A DNA stretch of 19,832 nucleotides, taken from B8-G4 sp033720735 (GTDB lineage Bacteria > Bacteroidota > Bacteroidia > Chitinophagales > Saprospiraceae). The position numbers and the translations under genes are program-made. Where the stretch lies: NCBI GenBank assembly GCA_033720735.1, contig JAWWBX010000053.1:1-19832 (forward strand), given 5' to 3'. Under the pieces are notes generated by a model. That model saw only the letters and a list, made by a program, of their open reading frames with translations. It did no database searches and was not told the origin of the DNA. Each line of letters opens with the position of its first letter. Position 1 is the stretch's first letter. This document shows, piece by piece, positions 15,203-19,832 of the stretch.

Positions 15203-15209
15203 TATTTTG
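15203..15209 (+). promoter_or_regulatory. near-consensus -7 element before folD
   Basis: TATTTTG, 25 bases before the folD start, resembles TAnnTTTG but lacks one base of spacing. It lies in the 69-base gap after the PAP2 gene. Weak on its own. Confidence 0.22.
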
Positions 15210-15233
15210 CGCGTCTCAAAACTGGAGAGACCT

Positions 15234-16115
15234 ATGCAACTACTCGACGGCAAGGCATTGTCCAACACCATCAAGGAAGAGATCAAGGTGGAGGTAGATA
15301 AGATCACCGCCACTGGTGCACGCGCACCACACCTGGCAGCAGTTCTGGTCGGTGATGACCCCGCCAGCCAGAGTTACGTGCGCAGCAAGGTCCGCAGCTG
15401 CGAACGGGTCGGGTTTGGTTCCACCCTGATCCACGAAAGCAGTGACATATCGGAAGACGCCGTGCTCGGGATCATTGCGGATCTGAACAGAAACGAGGAG
15501 ATCGATGGCTTTATCGTACAACTTCCACTGCCCCGTCACATCGACGAGCACAAGGTGACCATGGCCATCGACCCGAAGAAGGATGTCGACGGTTTCCATC
15601 CGGTCAACATCGGACGCATGACGATCGGCTTGTCGGCCTACCTGCCGGCGACACCCTTTGGGATCATGCAAATGCTGGAGCGCAACGCGATCGACACGTC
15701 CGGCATGGAGTGCTGCATCCTGGGACGCAGCAATATCGTCGGCACCCCGATGAGTATCCTGTTGTCGCGCAAGGCCAATCCGGGCAACGCGACTGTGACC
15801 ATGTGTCACAGCCGGACCAGGAATATTCCAGAGCACACCCTGCGCGCAGATCTGCTGATCGTCGCCATGGGTCGTCCAAATTTTGTGACCGCAGACATGG
15901 TCAAGGAAGGAGCGGTCGTGGTGGATGTGGGTATCAACCGCGTCGACGCCCCCGAGCGGGAGCGCGGCTACAAACTGGTGGGCGACGTTGATTTCGAGAA
16001 CGTCGCACCCAAGTGCAGTTTTATCACGCCGGTGCCCGGCGGGGTGGGTCCCATGACGGTGACCTCCCTGCTGATGAACACGCTGCGCGCCTACCGTAAA
16101 GAGGTATACCGCTAG
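15234..16115 (+). CDS. folD: methylenetetrahydrofolate dehydrogenase/cyclohydrolase
   Basis: A 293-residue bifunctional FolD that interconverts 5,10-methylene-, methenyl- and 10-formyl-tetrahydrofolate. The ATG at 15234 gives the family opening LLDGKALS; the frame's TTG nine codons earlier is not needed. The catalytic Y48-x3-K52 lies in SYVRSKVRSCERVG, the folate loop QLPLP at 96-100, DVDGFHP at 117-123, the NADP turn GRSNIVGTP at 164-172 and PGGVGPMT at 268-275. Every signature residue is present, so the enzyme should be active. It is followed by prmA after 2 bases, indicating one transcript. Confidence 0.97.
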   Translation: MQLLDGKALSNTIKEEIKVEVDKITATGARAPHLAAVLVGDDPASQSYVRSKVRSCERVGFGSTLIHESSDISEDAVLGIIADLNRNEEIDGFIVQLPLPRHIDEHKVTMAIDPKKDVDGFHPVNIGRMTIGLSAYLPATPFGIMQMLERNAIDTSGMECCILGRSNIVGTPMSILLSRKANPGNATVTMCHSRTRNIPEHTLRADLLIVAMGRPNFVTADMVKEGAVVVDVGINRVDAPERERGYKLVGDVDFENVAPKCSFITPVPGGVGPMTVTSLLMNTLRAYRKEVYR

Positions 16116-16117
16116 CC

Positions 16118-16948
16118 ATGCAACCTCCTGCCAGCGGACCGGCGTACTATCTGTTCAAGTTTCATACTTCGCAGCCGCAGGTGTTGATGGCGTTCCTGGG
16201 TTCATACCCCTTTGAGGCGTTCGAGGAGGGAGAAGTACTGACGGGTTATCTCCATGAACAATACCCACATCGCGAGGTGGCGGCATCTATCCGCGAGGAA
16301 TTTGGGCTGTACTTTGACCACCTCGAGATCGAGCTGCTACCCCCGCAAAACTGGAATGCCGTCTGGGAGTCGAATTTCGAGCCCGTGTCGATCGGGGACT
16401 TCTGTTATGTGCGCGCCTCATTTCACGAGCCCGTCGAAGGGGTGCAATACGAGATCGTGATCGATCCCAAAATGGCCTTCGGCACCGGGCACCACGCAAC
16501 CACGTGGATGATGATCCACGCCATGAAATCCCTGCAGGTGCAGGATTGGACTGTCCTCGACATGGGCTGTGGAACGGGTGTGCTGGCGATCCTGGCAGCC
16601 AGGATGGGCGCCGCGAAAGTGATCGCGATCGACAATGACGCGGCAGCCGTGGACAATACAAAGGAGAACATCGTGCAGAACGGGGTGACTGCAGAGGTGC
16701 TGTTGGGAACGGCAAGCCGCATCCCGGACGATCCATTCGACCTGATCCTGGCAAATATCAATCGGGGTGTACTCATCGAGATCATGCCTGTCCTGGCCAG
16801 GTCGCTGGCGCCGGAGGGCAATCTGCTGCTATCCGGCGTACTGACATCCGACCAGGAGCTGATGCAGGACCTGCTTGCGGAGAACGGATTGCATGTGGTG
16901 CATACGTACCGGCGTGGTGAATGGCTTTGTCTGCATGCCCGGCGTTGA
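16118..16948 (+). CDS. prmA: ribosomal protein L11 methyltransferase
   Basis: A 276-residue PrmA, which trimethylates ribosomal protein L11 with S-adenosylmethionine. The N-terminal substrate-recognition domain (1 to about 90) includes the typical NWNAVWESNFEP stretch (78-89). The catalytic domain shows MAFGTGHHATT (119-129), the SAM-binding loop LDMGCGTGVLAI (147-158), the acidic strand end IAIDND (169-174) and the LANIN motif at 211-215 that plays the NPPY-like role in this family. The start lies 2 bases after folD. The length and motif order fit the family well. Confidence 0.95.
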   Translation: MQPPASGPAYYLFKFHTSQPQVLMAFLGSYPFEAFEEGEVLTGYLHEQYPHREVAASIREEFGLYFDHLEIELLPPQNWNAVWESNFEPVSIGDFCYVRASFHEPVEGVQYEIVIDPKMAFGTGHHATTWMMIHAMKSLQVQDWTVLDMGCGTGVLAILAARMGAAKVIAIDNDAAAVDNTKENIVQNGVTAEVLLGTASRIPDDPFDLILANINRGVLIEIMPVLARSLAPEGNLLLSGVLTSDQELMQDLLAENGLHVVHTYRRGEWLCLHARR

Positions 16949-17560
16949 CAGGTCAGTTGCGGCTCATCACATCAGATCACTTGGTACCACCAACAGAGTG
17001 CTTTCGGTTCGGATTCGACGAGATGAACATTACAGTCGACGTGCAAAGTTCAGGGTCTTGGTTCGAACGGACTGTGCAGAGGGCAATTAGAAGGCAGGTC
17101 ACGCTCTCCAGGTGTACACCAGGTAAAGCAAGAAGTTCAGTGAACACCCATTATAAATACCCCCCGGACTTTCACCGTTATGCCTGCCCCGTTTGGGGTC
17201 TGTAGAGGTCGGTTGTAGGATGAGGTGTATTGGGGAGTGGAGGATGTGACCGTTGTGCGACAGTTATTGGACAATTGCCGGGTTGATTGTTAAAGTCCTT
17301 GATTTATTGGGATTAATACAATATGTTTATGACCGACTGATAAAATTAACCCATACCCCCGCAAGTTGACCCACTCCTTTCTATTATCTCCCCGATTATC
17401 ACGTCAGCTATTTCGGAGGTAACGGCAATTACGAGCATGCTCCAACATGGCCATGGAGATACTGTAATGACGCTCGCCCGTGAGTCAAGTGACTACCTGG
17501 ATTTGGTGGCTGCCAAGATGGTTGCAGCACCGCATAATTGCTTTTTTAAACTACCTCAAT
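16949..17560 (+). other. 612-base region without a convincing gene
   Basis: No reading frame here resembles a known protein with confidence. The left part (16949-17220) keeps the base composition of the neighbours and holds a perfect 10-base palindrome GGTGTACACC at 17111-17120, flanked by a CCAGGT direct repeat, and a short TTGGT/ACCAA hairpin at 16981-16993. A CCCC/GGGG hairpin at 17187-17198 lacks a T run. On the minus strand 16977-17147 there is a 56-codon frame vaguely like the start of an ISL3-type transposase. The right part (about 17221-17560) is AT-richer and probably the leader of the secreted-protein genes. No tRNA cloverleaf was found. Confidence 0.5.
17298..17329 (+). promoter_or_regulatory. 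candidate promoter of the secreted-protein pair
   Basis: CTTG (17298-17301), a 20-base spacer and TATGTTTA (17322-17329) match the Bacteroidota layout with one mismatch in each box. It lies in the AT-rich part of the gap and would give a leader of about 225 bases before the ATG at 17561, which is long. Confidence 0.25.
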
Positions 17561-19086
17561 ATGAATTCCAATACAAAGACAATTGTCGGGATGATGATGG
17601 CGGCTCTTCTTCTGGGTTTATATCCTTCTGCCTATGGGCAGGATACATATGACCTTGAAGCAGCTGTCTGGTACATTTCCGGCGAGGCAATGACACCGAC
17701 TTTGACATCATTTCAAAGTACCTGCAAGGTGTGTCATTTGAAGTCAAGAATGAAACCAACGATGACGAATGCAGCGATGTCACCGATACAGGCAGCAACA
17801 CTTGCGCAGATGCAGAGTGTTCTGTTGAATTGGACCTGCCCGGACAGAACAAGATCGATATTACTTGTCAGTACAATGATGACTGGATCGACGGAATGGT
17901 ATCGGCGGCGGATCTCACTGTCATTCAGGCCCATCGGCTGGGGACAGATCCATTCTTCTGTATGATCCAATTCGTGGCTGCCGACGCTACTGGTGATGGA
18001 GAGATCACCTCTGATGATCAAGATGAGATCCAGGACATCCTTCTTGGCAATCTCACGGAAGCAACAGCAACAGTTCCGGCCTGGACTTTCACTCCAACTC
18101 CATTTTATGACCAAGATCATATTGACTACATGCAGCAATATGAGCCGGATGACACCGACTACGAGGACATGTGGGACACGTATACGCCGGGGGCGTACAA
18201 CACTGCGACGCAGTTGTCTGGACATCAGGTCCTTACCTCTCAAACCGGATCGGCGAGTTACGGCTATTGTGGCATCAAGATGGGTGATGTAAACTTCACC
18301 AAAGAGGCAGATGGCGCTTGCAATGAGCCACCGGATCCTTTTGGACCGCCTGCAGCTTTCTCATGGGACTACCCGACACAAGGTAATGGTAGTGGACCAC
18401 TGACCCAGCAGTCGTATCACGCAGAAGACCGGGAACCGGGTCTGTCGATCGTATCGGAACGTGGGTACATTGTCGTGTACCTACAGGACATGAAGGAGTA
18501 CAAGGCGCTGCAATTGGATTTGAAGCTCCCGGCAACGGTCTCTTCTGTCGAATTCGCAGGATCTGACCTGCCGGGATTCTCATCACGGAATATCAATTAC
18601 ATCCAGGATCAAAGCTCTCTGCGCCTGGTGTGGTTTGACCGCGAGCTTGTACAAGATGCGCGTAAGAATGAGTCTCTCCTGCTACGGTTCCGGGTTGTTG
18701 GAACGATTGCTGTTGAGCAAGTGCAGGTTCACGTTGACAGCCGATTGGCGAGTCTGGCCTTCGACTATGACGACAACGCCTACTACGTACATCTGAGGCC
18801 ATGGGACTCGAAGGAGATCTCATTATCGGTGTTCCAGATTGGACCTAGTCCATTTGCGGATTACCTCTACCTAAGATCAAACCAGTCCTTCGATAGCCCT
18901 GTGACTATTTCGCTGTATTCCTTAAATGGTTATAAATTGTATGAGGAGACAGTCGAATTGAGCGACTTTGCTGAAGTGAACATCGGCCTCCCGTCGCTCG
19001 GGTTGACCGACCAAGTGGTCATATACCAGGTTACGACCTCTGGTTACACGGAGAGTGGACGTTTGATGTATTTGAATGAACGATAA
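17561..19086 (+). CDS. secreted protein with dockerin-like loops and T9SS sorting domain, frameshifted
   Basis: The N-terminus is read in one frame from ATG 17561: a signal peptide with core MMMAALLLGLYPSAYG, then about 17 mature residues. The rest is read in the next frame, open from 17659 to the stop at 19084-19086. The whole span is one base short of 509 codons, and restoring one G near 17686 joins the halves smoothly. The body has two calcium loops like those of dockerins, at about 17878-17913 (DDWIDGMVSAAD) and 17983-18018 (DATGDGEITSDD), then a GDVN stretch and beta-rich repeats. The last 80 residues, from IGPSPFADYLYL, have the layout of a T9SS type A sorting domain (PSPF start, SLYSLNGYKLYE middle, GRLMYL end). 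It is probably exported, cleaved and surface-bound. Function is unknown; a used GTG at 17731 would lack any signal peptide. Confidence 0.72.
17681..17692 (+). other. apparent one-base deletion (frameshift site)
   Basis: Sense changes from frame of 17561 to frame of 17731 here: the first frame gives S-G-E then loses protein-like character, the second gives G-N-D-T-D-F-D and onward. A GAGGGC changed to GAGGC would explain it. It may be a sequencing or assembly error, phase variation or a real mutation. Confidence 0.55.
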
Positions 19087-19100
19087 CTGAACTATCGCCG

Positions 19101-19832
19101 ATGATCGAACGGATCCCCACGATTATCATGGTGGCCCTGCTGTGCCAGGGCCACCTATTCAGCCAGGTGATATTTGTAAATGGTCAAAGTACCGCAGGCG
19201 CACCAGATGGATCGAGTTGGGAAATGGCATTCAGAGGATTGGAAGATGCCTTGGCGATCGCACAGTATGGGGATCAGATCTGGATGGCAAAGGGAACATA
19301 CCGGCCACCGGGAACAAATGGACGAGACTCACGCTATGAAATACCCTCTGGTGTACAGATCCTAGGCGGCTTCAGTGGTTCAGAAGGACAGGTCAGTGAT
19401 CGGGATTTTATCAACAACATAGTTGAATTGAGTGGGGATATTGGAATAGTCGGCGACCCCTCAGACAATTGCTATACTGTGGTCTTTCTCGAGGATGTCG
19501 ATTCCACGACTACTCTGGACGGTCTGGTGATCGCTGATGGGATCGCGACATTCGGGGATGTACTTGAACCATTTAAATCGCCGAGGACAAATGGCGGGGG
19601 GTTATACATTGGCTCGAACCTTATTCCGTCCCTCCCGAGAGTACGGAACTGTACATTTCGCAATTGCTCAGCCATAAGAAGTGGAGGCGCTGTGTTTTGC
19701 GCAGCATTGGATGTTGCCGGCAGGGTCGGTCCTCGTTTTGTCGATTGCCGGTTCGAAGCGAATACTGCCACGGAGCGAGGTGGTGGGTTGTTCATTTCGA
19801 CAGGAAACCAGCACGATGGAGCACCTTTGAAC
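19101..19832 (+). CDS. secreted parallel beta-helix protein, 3' partial
   Basis: An open frame of 244 codons from ATG 19101 runs off the window without a stop. A signal peptide is evident (hydrophobic core IIMVALLCQG, cleavage near LFSQ). The mature start carries the block DGSSWEMAFRGLEDAL, then GDQIWMAKGTYRP and GVQILGGFSGSE, which is the standard opening of right-handed beta-helix proteins with Pmp-like/choice-of-anchor repeats in Bacteroidota. Typical rungs follow: NGGGLYI, VRNCTFRNCSA, SGGAVFC, FVDCRFEANTA and RGGGLFIS. Such proteins are usually large surface or secreted proteins, often ending in a T9SS sorting domain, which would lie beyond the window. It begins 14 bases after the preceding stop, so the two are likely one operon. 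Confidence 0.82.
   Translation, partial: MIERIPTIIMVALLCQGHLFSQVIFVNGQSTAGAPDGSSWEMAFRGLEDALAIAQYGDQIWMAKGTYRPPGTNGRDSRYEIPSGVQILGGFSGSEGQVSDRDFINNIVELSGDIGIVGDPSDNCYTVVFLEDVDSTTTLDGLVIADGIATFGDVLEPFKSPRTNGGGLYIGSNLIPSLPRVRNCTFRNCSAIRSGGAVFCAALDVAGRVGPRFVDCRFEANTATERGGGLFISTGNQHDGAPLN

Noticed and set aside
17055..17080. GGTTCGAA box resembling a tRNA T-loop
   Set aside because: The flanking bases do not form a T stem and no acceptor, D or anticodon arms can be drawn.
17187..17198. CCCC/GGGG hairpin as prmA terminator
   Set aside because: The stem is only 4 base pairs, lacks a T run and is about 240 bases past the prmA stop.
16921..17205. 94-codon plus-strand frame after prmA
   Set aside because: It begins inside prmA, has no family resemblance and no conserved motif; it is better explained as chance in the gap.
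17233..17379. GGAGTGG/CCACTCC inverted repeat as ends of a mobile element
   Set aside because: Only 7 bases match over more than 130 bases of spacing, with no target-site duplication or transposase between.
17437..17652. 71-codon frame overlapping the leader of the secreted protein
   Set aside because: It runs out of frame through the signal peptide region and has no recognisable sequence.

Overview
The window looks like a chromosomal segment of a moderately GC-rich Bacteroidota bacterium, most likely from the Saprospiraceae/Lewinella side of the phylum. The reasons are a futalosine hydrolase of the alternative menaquinone pathway, a DUF3810 membrane protein, a PorV/PorQ-like barrel, a secreted protein with dockerin-like calcium loops and a type IX secretion (T9SS)-type C-terminal sorting domain, and several -7 elements of the Bacteroidota form TAnnTTTG upstream of genes. 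The lineage is an inference from gene content; no marker RNA is present.

Layout. 1-835: 3' part of a DUF1611/DgcN-family P-loop protein, followed by a scar holding the C-terminus of a ParE/RelE-type toxin. 1030-3473 (minus): a tight operon of DUF58 vWA protein, PPK2 polyphosphate kinase, small lipoprotein and S4 RNA-binding protein. 3544-3861 (minus): thioredoxin with an intrinsic terminator. 4001-5095 (plus): DUF3810 metalloprotease-like membrane protein, meeting tail to tail a minus-strand pair of outer-membrane barrel and mqnB. 6601-9604 (plus): GNAT acetyltransferase, membrane-anchored NucA-type nuclease and HerA-like ATPase. 9611-11309 (minus): ribD, then a periplasmic thioredoxin-fold protein. 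11344-11991 (plus): aquaporin-like channel. 11998-14540 (minus): glmM-like hexose phosphate mutase and a cysteine desulfurase. 14589-16948 (plus): PAP2 phosphatase, folD and prmA. 16949-17560: a 612-base gap without a convincing gene. 17561-end (plus): two secreted proteins, the first split by an apparent one-base deletion, the second a parallel beta-helix protein running off the window.

Most of the first 17 kb is housekeeping: cofactor synthesis (menaquinone, riboflavin, folate one-carbon units), cell-wall sugar phosphates, Fe-S/thiouridine sulfur supply and thiol redox. The accessory part is the right end, where a long AT-richer leader precedes a secreted-protein pair 14 bases apart. That pair is the best candidate for something little described: a T9SS-sorted protein with dockerin-like calcium loops made together with a beta-helix surface protein. 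I see no tRNA, rRNA, CRISPR array, intact insertion sequence or phage gene.
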